From: Takakia lepidozioides | Taxonomy: Eukaryota; Streptophyta; Takakiopsida; Takakiales; Takakiaceae | Reading direction: 5' to 3' | Length of the DNA: 64,000 nt | Assembly: GCA_030704615.1 (NCBI GenBank) | Contig: CM060734.1 | Location: 53,770,042-53,834,041 of the forward strand | In this document: piece by piece, positions 23,017 through 35,039 of the stretch | Layout: each line of letters begins with the position of its first letter | Numbering within the stretch: position 1 is the stretch's first letter | Made by a program: the position numbers and the translations under genes | The notes under the pieces: model-generated | The model's input: only the letters and a program-made list of their open reading frames with translations | The model's database searches: none | Told to the model about the DNA's origin: nothing

Positions 23017-26000
23017 GACCTCATTCAGCGCCTGTCGTTGTACGCAAAATTGGATGGGCATAATGACTGTGTGAACACAGTCCACTTTAATCCAACCGGT
23101 GAGCTTTTGATCTCAGGGTCAGATGACCGGGAAATTGTGTTTTGGGACTGGGCTGCCAAAGTACAAAAGCTCTCCTATAGCTCTGGTCATGACAGTAACG
23201 TCTTCCAAGCAAGAGTGATGCCATTTTCTGATGACAGAAGCATTATCAGCTGTGCTGCTGATGGCCAGGTTCGTCGGATCTCATTTCTGGGTTTCATTCA
23301 AATGTTCTGATGTATCTGTACTTGGTTGCTAGTGTGGTGGCTAGAGACTTGGATGCTGAATGTTTATTCAGTCCAAAGTACTGTGACGTAAAGTTTATTT
23401 CTTTCAGTCCCACTTACTGTGATCTAGACATATTTCTTTCCTGAGCTTTTAGAGATTTTATAGTAACTCAAAATGTTTGCCGTGATGATGCCTTTCTAGT
23501 GGAGCTTGCATTTTCCTATCAACCAGTTACACAGACAGCACAGAGTTCCCTATCAGGTTAATCAAAGCTATAAGTTCTTTTCCACTATATGTCTGTTGGA
23601 CGTCTATGGCAGGTACGACATGGGCAAATATTGGACAATGGAAAGGTTCAAACAAAAAGCCTAGCCAAACACAAAGGACGTGCCCACAAGCTAGCTATAG
23701 AGCCTGGTAGTCCCCGTACGTTCTTGAGTTGTGGGGAAGACGGTGTTGTCCGTCAAGTAAGTTTACAATCCATCTCTGGGGCACTGCAATTCAAGGGGTT
23801 CTTATTCTGCCATAGCAAAGGCATCCAAGGTTCCATTCCCGCTTCACTTTTAATAGTCTTTTCATTGTCCTCTTCTGTGCATGATTGTGCTTTCCAATTC
23901 AACATTTTCCAATATGACTGTCAAGATTGTTGGAAGATCAGCAATGCTTCAATATGCCAGGCCCCACAGTGGGGTTCATAAGGAATTCCAGGCAATTCCT
24001 CTGTATCTGTCTTTTTCTCACCCCACCCCCCCCTCCCTCCCTCCCTACTTATGCCCGCTTTGCTGGCATGTTCTATGGGTGAGCCTTTTCTTTGGTCACT
24101 TTCTCGTTTCGAGTTTTCTGTTGGCATAGCACTGTTGCAAAACACCCTGCTGTCAAGGAATTCTCCCTCAACACTGCCTTTGTTGCCATGTGCCAGTTTG
24201 ACTTGAGGGAGGAGAAGAGTACAAAGCTGTTTGTTTGCCACAGCTTTCCACCTGGCAGCGGGAAGCGGGATCGCCACAATATCGTCCGTCTCAACGCCAT
24301 AGTCATTAATCCTCGAAACTGCAACTATTTCTCTGTAGGAGGCTCTGATGAATTTGCTCGTGTCTATGATATTCGCCGCGTTAACGCTGATGCATCAGGC
24401 AATGCAGACCAGCCAGTTAACTCCTTTACTCCAAAGCACCTGTTTGGTACAGGCAAGGCCCTCACCACCCTTTTTGTATGCAGTTTGTTGGCGATTTGTT
24501 ACATCAATGGCAGGATTTTACTATTTGCATGATAACTAGCATTGATTTTGGAGGAGGTAGGTTTGGATTGGAGAAACACAGATCACTGCTTGGTTACCAT
24601 AATTTGTAATTCGGTTTTTCTGTCAGGAACCCACATCTTGGTCACCAATTAAACCCATATTTTCGAAATGCAAAACCAGACTGGTTGTTTTGCCTCCCAA
24701 GTCAGTGTTTTGACACCTTAGAGTAGATGTCATCCAACACAATGCTATCGTGGTGCTGGGTGATCAGGCACCTGGTACTGATCCAAGCACTGATCAGGTA
24801 CCAGGTGCTCAGGTGTATACCCTCGTCATCATCAAGCTGAAGACAACCCTTTCAGCCATTATTTGTTGAAACCTAGACCCTACGCAAGAGTCTGGACAAG
24901 TAGACTTCGCATTCTGTGTTACAGTCAATAGACAGAAGTCTTAACTTCTTTGTTATTGATCAAGGTGTAGCACAAGGTTGCACCCTCTCCCCACTGCTCT
25001 TCACTGTTCTCCTTAATCAGCTTCTTGAAGATGTGGAAAGTGAGGGGTTTGGGCTAAGGTGGGTGATGCCACCATACCAGCTCTTATGTTTGCAGATGGA
25101 TTGGTGGGCCCAGGGGCTACCCCATCCAATCTCCAGGAGCTGATTGATGGTGCGAAGAGGTTCTTTGACCTGTGGAAGCTAGAAGCTAATATTAGTAAAT
25201 GCACAGTGGTGGCATTCAACGACTGTGGGGAGGGAGGAGGAGATCTCCAATGGAAATGTGGTGATGAATTCAACCTGTGTGGGTTGACAATTCCAATCAT
25301 GCTAAATCTCTATAATCCATTCAGGTCGTGGTGCTCAAAGAAAGCATGTCGGCTCGTTCTAGAACAGCTAATGTGGCTGTTCGGGGGGAGTTTGTCATAC
25401 CTCCCTTAAGCTCTCGACGTGATGGGTTCAAGGTCAGATGGTGGGGTCAGTTGAATATCTGATGCCCAAAGACTGTTCGATGCAAATGAAGTTGGGCATA
25501 AAACTTCCCTGAACTTGTTTCCAGTCTGTGACATGGGCAAGGACCTTAATGATGATCTCAAGGGCCTACCTACCCCTGGCACAAGACTGAATTTTAACGT
25601 GAAGGCGGGAAGCCTAACGTTGAATAATAAACAGATGTAGAGAGGAAGAGGAGATCGTAATTGCCCGATGTTCGGGCAGCCTGAAGACAAAATCCATTTT
25701 CTGATTCATTGTCCGGGATATTCTGACCAGAGAGTGACCCTCTTCAGGACAATCAAGAACATTGTCCCTGCACGTATGTTCACGAACTTTGAAAACTCAA
25801 GGCTGAACCTAAAGCCCTGGCCTTTGGGGTCTAATTGCTGGTCAGCTCACACACCGCAAGTTGATGCTTGCGTGAAGGGCTTCCTAGAGCATATCTGGAA
25901 AACCCGAACTAATTGTCTCTATCAAGGTAAGTCACACTACCGGAGTGAGCCCCTCACGAAGGTAGTATTTGTTCCATTTGTTCCGCCCAAACTGGGCACT

Positions 26001-28109
26001 GGGTCTATGGCCACAAGGTTACACAGTAAACAACGGGTTATGAGTACATTCTCTCCCCCTGCCCACTAGGTAGCCTACTCAATGGCTGAACTTGACATGG
26101 GAGTAGGTAAACGTCCCTGTGACTAAATGCCGGCCTTGTGAGCCCTTGTTTGATTGACCTGAAGCAGTTTGCTTCAGGTAAGGCAGTGCATTGGATTTAG
26201 TTGAGAGAAGGGATCTCTCCTTTTGTAGAATATGCCTAAACAGGCCATTCCCTGCAGCTCCTATGGACTGATTGATCGTGAATGGTAACAAGCAGATCCA
26301 TATTGGGGGCAGCCCTTTCCTCAAAGTGGGCAGTCTGGCTTGCATGCTCAACAGGCTATTGTGTCTAAATCTCTTACCTTCTATCAATACATCTCTTTTT
26401 CCAGATAATGCACGGATTCCCCGGGGTGATATCTGGGAGCTGGTTACTTCTGCCAAATCTAGCATTTGTGTAGATTTACCCCACATCATGTCCTAGAAAG
26501 CTACTCTCTGATTACTCTCATCAGATAGTGACCCTCTTCGGGACCATCAAGAACTTAATCCCTGCATCTCTGTTCACCAACTTTCAATTCTCGAGGCTGA
26601 GCCCTGTTGGGGTCTAATTGCTGGGCAGCTCACACACAGCAGATCGATGCTTGTGTGAAGGGCTTTCTAGAGGAAATCTGGGAAGGCAGCACCAGTTATC
26701 TATACCAAGGCAAGTCCCACTACTGGGGTGAGCCGCTCACAAAGGGAGTGTCTGTTCCCTCTAGTTCCGACCTAATTGGGCGGGGGGTTAAGGCTATTAG
26801 AAGCAATGTCCCATGAGTGCATTCTCTCCTTCTCTCGCCACCTTCCCCCACCCTCCTTTCTTCTTTTGTAGTAGGCCATTAAATGTGTGGACAACAGCGG
26901 TGTACTTGCAAGTTTCCTGACAAACAGCTATTGATCATGCAGTCCGTGTCCCTATTGTCACGAGGGTTCCAGAAATGTAAGCAGGGTTTTTATATTTATC
27001 TTGGGGTTGAGGGGAAGCAGATCAGGTCCACATAACATGTGTGGCGTACTCACAGCAAGAAGAGCTCCTGGTGTCTTACAATGACGAACTCATCTATCTG
27101 TTTGACGATGAGATGGGCTTGGGTCCAAACCCCAAAGAAAGGCAATCGACAGAAGACACGGGAAATAGTGATGTTGTGGGTCCCCAGCCAAGGTGTCCAG
27201 AACCAGAAGTGTACAAAGGACATCGAAATGCCCAAACTGTGAAGGGTGTCAACTTTTTCGGTCCCAATACTGAGTATGTGGTCAGTGGGTCAGACTGTGG
27301 ACGAATATTCATATGGAAGAAAAGGGGTGCCAAGTTGTTGCTAGCTTGAGGCATGGGGACAGCCAAGTAGTGAACTGCTTGGAGCCCCACCCATATTCCA
27401 CCATTCTTGCAACCAGTGGGATTGATAGAACTGTCAAAATCTGGGCTCCAACAGCGAATGAGCTCCTGCCACTTCCTAGCGATGCTGAGAAGGTGAGTGT
27501 GGTACCTTGTCATCTCTGTTGCCCTTGTGCTTGTGAGCAGTAGGCCTTGTGATTTGTACCTCCACACATGTAGCTCTCCCTTCCTCTGCCATGCTGGCAC
27601 CATGTTTTTCAGGCATTCTCCATCCAGTGGACTGTTTTTGGATAGATTGCTGAATCATCAACTGTTGTTCATGGGCTGTCTTTGTTAACCCTGTGGTGTG
27701 TTCTTGTTAACTTATTACAAGTAAATATATTTTAGTATCCAAAATGGCTGAGTTGTTTTGCGTCCATGTTGCATCCTTGTCATGCCATCAGATTTGGGAA
27801 AAGTGAGTCTATAAGTGAGACAAAAAGCTTGACGCTTGATCTGAGTGACTGTCGGGTTGTTTGTAGGTCATGGAATTGAACAGCTGGGAAAGAGAAAATC
27901 GGTCTCACATCTCCTTGACGCCAGATTCTCTAATGAATGTGTTGCGTTTGCAACGGCGGCATGCTCAGCGTGATCATGATCGTGGACACTCGCAAACGTT
28001 GATGGATGAGGATGTAGATGATGACGACGATGACGACTACATGGACTTTGAGGAGTTATCATCCGATGAGGGGGGTACTGTGAACCCACGTGAGTGCATT
28101 ATCGGTTGA
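23017..28109 (+). CDS. WD40 protein, DCAF8-like CUL4-DDB1 substrate receptor
   Basis: Exons 23017-23268, 23613-23756, 24197-24475, 27026-27492 and 27867-28109 with AG/GT borders. The protein carries the plant DCAF8 order: [147 protein letters not shown], then an acidic tail of Asp codons and a final PRECIIG. WD40 blades with VYDIR-type WDxR motifs serve as DDB1-binding receptors of CUL4 E3 ligases. At least 460 residues; the amino end is not found. The fourth coding exon is 467 nt although the flanking phases need a multiple of three: one base is missing near 27335-27340, where the frame changes from KKRGAKL to VASLRHGD. Intron 3 (about 2.5 kb) contains two LINE copies. Either a sequencing error or a recent null allele. 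Confidence 0.82.
24920..26060 (+). mobile_element. LINE copy in the third intron of the WD40 gene
   Basis: Plus-strand reading: RT motif [20 protein letters not shown], then a catalytic-box equivalent reading LMFADG (the usual second Asp is Gly), an [11 protein letters not shown] segment, the ECL-type C-terminal blocks, [20 protein letters not shown] and the family 3' end GGCCACAAGGTTACACAGTA followed by ATGAGTACATTCTCTCC. Several frameshifts. Sense to the host gene. Confidence 0.75.
26515..26830 (+). mobile_element. LINE 3' fragment in the same intron
   Basis: Begins in the [18 protein letters not shown]-like block (frameshifted), passes the clear [18 protein letters not shown] segment and ends ATGAGTGCATTCTCTCCTTC, a (TC)-rich tail at the same relative position as in the other copies. 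Sense to the WD40 gene. Confidence 0.7.
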
Positions 28110-29437
28110 ACAGACAAACTACTATCAACTCGTGGTCTTCTGTCCCGCGTATATTTAACAGAAGGCTACTAATGTTTTGAGGGAGGTCGGTTCAAATTAA
28201 GATAGTTTATGGTCCAGCCTTAGTTTCAGTTGGCCATTGCAATCTAACACCACAACACCCTGTTTCCGCCCACAGGAGAAAGATAGAAATCAAAAAGATA
28301 CATCTACCAGACCATTGCTTAGTCTTGCAGGGATTCACCCCTTTCTACTGTGAATTGAGGGAATGGATATGAGACAGGGAGAAATAGATGTGGAGGTTAT
28401 GTCTGCAAAAGGGATGGGGAATACGGGTGATTACACCTTACCAGCTGGAAAACTCGTATAGAGGGTTCTTGTGAGCAATCTCATCCTCAACTGACTAGCA
28501 GCTGACATTATTGCTGTTCACCGGAGATTTGAAGCTTGGTTGCATAATGTAGAGAAAGAAAAGTTGTGTTATTTAGTGTGTGGTGTAGGCCATGGGCCAA
28601 GTACCAGGCTTTTGGGGCGGGAGAATGGGTGGGGAGGGTGGGGAGAGAGAAGAGGGCGGAATAGAGTTTAGTAACTCTGCTGATAGTAATATGCTAGTTA
28701 GGGAACTTACCACGTTATGTGGAAGTGATTCTGGTCCCTCAGAAACTCTTAATGAAAGCATTTAAATTTTGAAGCACTTATGGACGGTGAAGATGGTAGG
28801 TGGCCATGCATAGACCAGGGACTTCTCTATTCATCGTCTGCAATCACGAAGCAAGCTCCAAGTCTTCACCTTGGGTGTAGAGAAGATAGGATGTCCCGCC
28901 ATGATGATCACCAAACTAATGTGCTTTGATCTCTTACCGCCGTCATTACAAGACTTTCAATAATATATGGAAGTATTACTACCCATATGTTGACTTTACC
29001 ACCTTCACACAGTCACATACGGAAAGCTAGGGTGGAACTTATACAGGGTCATTTATTGTGGGGTTAGAGCATAAACAGTATTGTACTTTCAGAGAGTAGT
29101 GAACTTCACAACAGAGGCAGCAGTTTGAATGGAGAAAGTGGCAGTTAATATTTTCAAGCTGAGGCACATCCTGAGGGCTTTTGAATGTACAATAGTTCAA
29201 AGAGATGAAGTACTTGCTAACAATTATCAAGCACTTTGACAAAGATATTGGAGATCAAACCCAATGTGCTCTTCTATGAAATTCTCTTCCTAAATGATTG
29301 ACTTGAGTAAGATGCATAACTTGAAGATGTACTTGGATTTGTAGAAAAAAGTTGGAGCCTTGAATACGACAGCTTGTGTGTGTTCTATTATAAGCCTTTT
29401 CGATAATAACTACTATTTTTCTTAAGAAATAGACCAT

Positions 29438-29902
29438 TTAAAATGGAAGATAATAGGAATAATATAAACCCCGTTGGTATTGCTGCTCCCCAGTGGCCAT
29501 CTTACGGAATGCGCACATCAGATCACATGCTAGTGCCGCTAAAATATGCGACTTTCCATTGCCAAGGTTGCCCCACAAGACTGCTTCTGAGTGATCATAT
29601 AATTCTTCGTTAGTTGCATCTGCCTTCACATGTAAATCTGATGGACAATCACCTTCAGCTCCTGTAGATCTCAACCTTAATAGTGCATTTCGCACTTCTC
29701 GATATTTCTCACGTCCCATGTATCTCCACCAAGAGCCACCCTCAGTCTTAAAGCGGTCGGGTATGCCCGCAAGTGTGGGAAAAGGTAGCTTGAACAAGGT
29801 GTTGGGATCCTCAAATGATGAGTTTGCTACAACTCGCTCAACGATGCAGTCGTTAATGCACACTTGCAACCTCTGACAGGATGGTACGCCGGTTTCCGGC
29901 AT
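29438..29902 (-). pseudogene. P-loop protein fragment, possibly Crinkler-type NTPase
   Basis: An open minus-strand frame of 154 codons starting MPETGVPSC. It contains FKLPFPTLAG, then an aromatic segment WWRYMGREKYREV, and then GNLGNGKSHILAALACDLM, a Walker A P-loop. The order of a PFP segment, a Y/W-MGR segment and GKSHxLAALA resembles proteins annotated as Crinkler-like NTPases in fungi, oomycetes and some plants; this is a recognition by pattern, not by search. A good donor (CC|GTAAGA, about 29506) follows the P-loop, so further exons are expected toward 28-29.4 kb, but I cannot find a Walker B or any domain there. It is therefore listed as a fragment. If the family call is right, no toxic domain is visible. 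Confidence 0.4.
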
Positions 29903-29939
29903 GACAAATCTTCCCCACTCTCTCTTGAGAGTGACATGG

Positions 29940-30180
29940 CATTGAAGGAGTGTAAACTCTAGTCGGGGTTACACTGGGTTACACGACAAGGTGTGTAACT
30001 CCACGTGGGGTTACATTGGGTTACACAATGAGGTGTGTAACTCCGCTCGTTACCCAATGCGTTGGAACCCAACCCAATGAGCATAATGAGCATAATGATA
30101 TAACCCAATGATATAATGAGCATATCAATGAGCATCAATAAACCCAATGCTCCTAACCCACCAACCCCCTAATTACGTCT
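29940..30180. repeat. short direct repeats, GGGTTACA and CCCAATG words
   Basis: Two copies of a roughly 47-base unit (GGGTTACACTGGGTTACACG and GGGTTACATTGGGTTACACA, each followed by a GGTGTGTAACTCC word) pass into several copies of AACCCAATG and ATGAGCATAATGA. Noncoding. Confidence 0.6.
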
Positions 30181-30559
30181 TCACACAAGGACAAAAGTGG
30201 ATAGTAAATATGGAGTCCACGGATCCAGCTTGTTGCACATCCCCATCTCTGTAGGCAGTGCCACTCTGAGTTTCTAGGATTACCAGTAGGCGTCACTGAG
30301 CCATATAATATAAGCGTGTATCCATTCTCAGTAATATAATATCGTGTACCCATCGTCTCCTTGCTCCGAGCAGGCATTTAGGGATAGTTAAATATAATCA
30401 ATAATTTGGGTCAGAGTTGAAGTTGTTTCAAATTGAGACAGCATGCAGCTCATAATTTGTACACTGTTCATGCTTGGTTGCATGAAACTCTAGACTTGAT
30501 AATTACTCGAGCAAGACCAGGTCACAGAGTATTCCATATTTATCCATGTCATCTATCAA

Positions 30560-32500
30560 AGCTTCACATGAAATTCCACACATACTTCATGTCAAGGCGA
30601 CCAGCCTGCTTCCGAGCAAGAGATTTACGTAAATTATTGAGTGAGAGATATCCACTCTCTCTTATGTTGGCAGCAACTATACGATTAGAAGCCCTGAAGT
30701 GTAAAAGACATTTTTCCAACTTGGCATATAGTCTTCTTTTTCTTAATTTATCAAGGACAAGGCGTACATGGCGGTCATGTTCTTCTTCATTCTGTGAAAA
30801 TATCAAAATGTCGTCCAAATAGATGACTACAAAGTCATCTAAAAATTCTTGAAAAATGTCATTCATCATATGTTGGAAAATTGCTGGAGCATAAGACCAA
30901 AAGGCATAACACTGTATTCAAAATGTCCATACCTTGTTCAAAAAGTTGTTTTATATTCGTCTCCTTCTTTTATCCGTACAAGGTTATAAGCTCATTTCAA
31001 GTCAATTTTGGTGAAAATCTTCGATCGTCCCAGCTGGTCGAGAAGCCCAGAAATCAGTGGCAGGCGAAGTTGTTTGCTTCGCACCCACTGTGAGTATACT
31101 GAGAGGCGGCTCACCCTAGTGTTGTGGCCTAAATCTCGCAGGAGAGCATTCCACCTCAACCGGAGTGCTCAACTGACCCGAATACTTTAGTTTGGGGTTG
31201 TCAGACATCGCATTGCAGGGGCTTGTCATTAGGGTTTTTTTTTTAAAAATGTGAGAGGTCTACGGTTTAGCCTGAAATTGCCCGCATCCTTGTCTTTTGG
31301 GTTTACGAGTTTTTCTACATTCCCAGTGTTGGGATTGCATTGCTAAGTACACAGAATGATGATTGTGAGGCGACGCATGTCTCCACACTATCATGGCGCA
31401 CCATGAAGAGAGCGGGATTGGTTAATTTCTTCATGGGGTGAGGATTGCAGGCTTCTTGCTCCAAAACCAAAGCGTGCTTGCCGTCGACCTCCACTACCCA
31501 CGGGACCACCCAGACGCAGTGGAAGGCTAGAAACAATGGCCGACGAGGCACGACAGTATGTAGACGAAGACGAGGAGGAGGATTTGTTGTGTGTCCCTGC
31601 GGGCGAGCCCCCGCAGATGATTTTGAATGTCGGATGAAGTGCTTCAACAAATTTTCATCAATATATTCACGTAATGCAGCCAACTCCGTCTAGAATAAGT
31701 TATAAATTGGGCTGAATGGTGGTTGGGCTCCTTCTTATAACTCAATTGCATAGTCATAAGTCGATGTTCTGGCAATATGTCTCAACATCATTGTAATCTT
31801 GATATTGAGCGGGTAATGTTGAAATACCTTTGTCTGTTATGTCTTGATCGGAGTCGCATAAAGTGCAAATGTCGCATCCTTTTTGGTAGCTCTCATGAAA
31901 GCTCTAGCTCCAAGGAACACGGGTTGAATACCTTTGATATTTCTACATTTTTGTCTTGCAGAAATTTTTCGCGATCGCCAGTCGATGTCAGGATTATGAA
32001 GTACGAACCAGGGAAGTCCAAGGATCACAGGATTCGTTGGAGACTAGATTACGTTGAAAACAATATGTGATGCTTGATCTTTAAGCTTCACTTCAAGTGA
32101 TCGAGTTTCATGGTCCACATTTCCTGATACTAACGGTCGTCCATCGATGACTTCAACGGGGGCCGTTAGTTTCTTCTTTACGAGCGTTAAATTGTGTTGC
32201 TTCGCAAAGTTTTTGTCCATAAAACAAACTGAAGCGTCTAAGTCCAAAAGTTTTTCTACAGAGATATCTCGATTTTGCACTCTAATTTTTACCGGAACTG
32301 TGAAAAAATGTGTAGGGTCTGGAGGTAGAAAGAGACATTTTTTTTTGAGGAATTTGTGGTGTCCATCCGCATGGTCCCTACTACGACTAGACATCTTCGT
32401 TTTTCGACCTCCTCGTATCGGACACTTGAGTTGCGCCCCGAGCTTTGAATCTTCTCTTGTTGGGGCAGTTTAATGCTATGTGATCTTCTTCTCCGCAATA
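30560..32500 (-). mobile_element. Ty3/Gypsy chromovirus, 5' half (protease to reverse transcriptase), broken
   Basis: Reading the minus strand from 32500 downward: the Asp-protease region (LLDLDASVCFMDKNFAKQHN; the usual D-S/T-G triad reads D-A-S), then ILGLPWFVLHNPDIDW, ALREYIDENLLKHFIRHSKS (start of the RT region), an unrelated insert of about 400-500 bases, the RT palm in several frames (LPLISGLLDQLGRSK-like, then FGLM-like) and [19 protein letters not shown] with LYAKLEKC. The frame ends there, at about 30700. Multiple stops and frameshifts. The complementary second half of such an element lies on the plus strand at 35.0-37.2 kb. Confidence 0.78.
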
Positions 32501-32724
32501 GAGGGTGATTTCCTTAATGGGACCCTTCAAACTAATATTTATAATTTAAATGAGGGAATGGTATTCTCGAAGTTAATTATGTACATTTAGAAGAGCCCTT
32601 GAAATGGACAATTTTAAGGATTTACAATGGTCCCAATCTCTAAACCCTTAACCCTAAACCAACAATTTGAACATAAACAACAAAATTTAGCTTCAAACCT
32701 TTAAATTTTTTGATAATTTAGTTT

Positions 32725-32755
<31 letters not shown>

Positions 32756-33464
32756 CAATATACAATGCCTCAACCATAAAGATTTATCAAATTACATGAC
32801 TAAATTACAATGTCATTTTGAGTATACTAAGAAGTCATTCTTGGTCGACTCTTATTCAGTTGTTATTACTTCTACTTAATATCCGTTAATGTCTTAGAAC
32901 GTTTTTTTTTTAAAAATGTGTGATTAGAATAATGTACAGCTGGAGGATTAAATACGTGTATTGTTTCCTATCTCCCTGAGACTAAATATATGGTAAGCAA
33001 AACAAGCCATAGTGTGAGCTGGTTTCCACTGCATTTCAGCTTGATGTAATGAGGCGTTCATAATTAGCCTCCGTACTTTCAAGTGGTTGTGGGTTCAAAC
33101 CACCCTGTTGGTTGTTACAAAGGTGTCCACCTTCCTACCGGAAGGCAGTAGCCCTTCTGGGTCAAGTGACACCATAAGTTACGCTTGCTTCGGCAATGTG
33201 TCCACTATTTTTATTTTTTAGCCTCCGTACCATCCACTTTTAATTGGATAAAAAATGACACAACAAAAAGAAACTAATACCACCGCATTATGGGAGTGTG
33301 CCAGATACAACACATATCCTCGAGTGACATTCGAACCTCATGAAATCTCTCTTAAGCATATTAGCTTCATATTAGTCGTAATGACTAGCCTGATGTAGAA
33401 AGATATCATAGTGCACTCCTGATTGTGGTGTGGATATTGGAGCTCCTTGGAAGCTCACAAGCCA

Positions 33465-34830
33465 ACACGGCGCTCCCCCAACTACGGCGTCCCTGCCAAT
33501 TAACACGGTGCTCCCCCCAACTACGGACTAGGTAGCATTCATGCTGAGACAGGCTACAGGATGTAGTCTGTCGAAACATGAACGCTACCTGACGTTATTG
33601 AATTTGACGACGATGTGAGCCGGTTACTATGTCGGTCATGAAATGCCAGCTTCACTCTGTCACGCTCAATCATCCACGAAGGCATACATAAGGTCATAGT
33701 CATCCACATTAGACTATATGATAAGCATCCATGAAGCCAGGTAAAATGTCATAGTCATCCTCAATGTATTCGTTCCCTTCACAAATAGGTAATGGACTAC
33801 GGCAGGTGACACGGCTGCTGAGAACTAATGAAAATGGAACACGTCGGCAAACAACGTCCTAAACTCAATTACGGCGTCCGTGCCAAACACGGTGTTCCCC
33901 AACTACGGCGTCCTTGCCAATTAACACGGTGCTTCCCAACTACGGCGTCCCTGCTAATTAACAGGATGCTCCCCCAACTACGGTGTCCGTGCCAAACACG
34001 GTGCTCCCCCAACATGACGTCCATGCCAAACACAGTGCTCCCCAACTACGGCGTCCCTGCCAATTAACACGGTGCTCCCCAACTACGACGTCCCTGCCAA
34101 TTAACACGGTGCTCCCCAACTACGGCGTCCCTGCTAATTGACACGATACTCCCCCAACTACGGTGTCCGTGCCAAACACAGTGCTCCCCCAACACGACGT
34201 CCATGCCAATTAACACGGTGCTCCCCAACTACGGCGTCCCTGCTAATTAACACGATGCTCCCCAACTACGGCGTCCCTGCCAATTAACATGGTACTCCCC
34301 AACTACAGCGTCCCTGCTAATTAACACGATGCTCCCCCAACTATGGTGTCCATTCCAAACACGGTGCTCCCCCACTACGCCGTCCCTGCCAATTAACACG
34401 GTGCTCCCCAACTACGGCGTCCCTGCTAATTAACACGGTGCTCCCCCAACTACTGTGTCTGTGCCAAACACGGTGCTCCCCAACTACAGCGTCCTTTCCA
34501 ATTAATACAGTGCTCCCCCAACATGACGTCCATGCCAAACACGGTGCTCCCCTTGCCAATTAACGGTGCCCCCCCTTCCCCCAACTACGGCGTCCCTGCC
34601 AAACACGTTGCTCCCTCAACACGACGTCCCTGCCAATTAACATGGTGCTCCCAGCTCGATTCGACGTCCCTGCCAAATACGGTGCTCCCTCGACACCACA
34701 CTGTGGAAAGATATCACAGTGCATTCCTGATTGTGGTGTGGATGATTGGAGCTCCTTGGAAGCTCGCAAGCTAACATGGCATTCTCCCAACTACGGCGTC
34801 CCTGCCAAACACGGTGCTCCCCCGACACCA
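33465..34830. repeat. 35-37 bp tandem repeat array
   Basis: Dense array of a unit near CTACGGCGTCCCTGCCAATT AACACGGTGCTCCCCAA, 37 bases, alternating with a 35-base variant carrying GTCCGTGCCAAACACGG. A first short run at 33465-33530 is separated from the main run (33860-34640) and a late piece at 34785-34830. A longer unit of about 60 bases (GATTGTGGTGTGGAT, then GGAGCTCCTTGGAAGCT) recurs at 33422, 34729 and 34877 and gives a higher-order structure. Noncoding in all frames beyond short spurious frames. Confidence 0.85.
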
Positions 34831-35039
34831 CGTCCCAGCACACCGTGGAAAGACATATATCATAGTGCAGTCCTGATTGTGGTATGGATGTTGGAGCTCC
34901 TTGGAAGCTTGCAAGCCAATCACACGAATAGCGCCACACAACGTCCCCATCAACACGATGTCCCAGAGCACACGACGTCTCAGGCAACTTCGACTTGTCC
35001 ATTGTAAATCTTCACAATGGACAGCCAAGTTCTATCTAT

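Noticed and set aside
33045-33215. tRNA-like B box (GGGTTCAAACCACC) that could mark a tRNA gene or tRNA-headed SINE, with a T-rich end
   Set aside because: No convincing A box or cloverleaf could be drawn, and no second copy was seen in the window.
33860-34640. Regularly spaced repeat resembling a CRISPR array
   Set aside because: Units are contiguous 35-37 bp tandem copies with no unique spacers, in a plant nuclear context; it is a satellite-type array.
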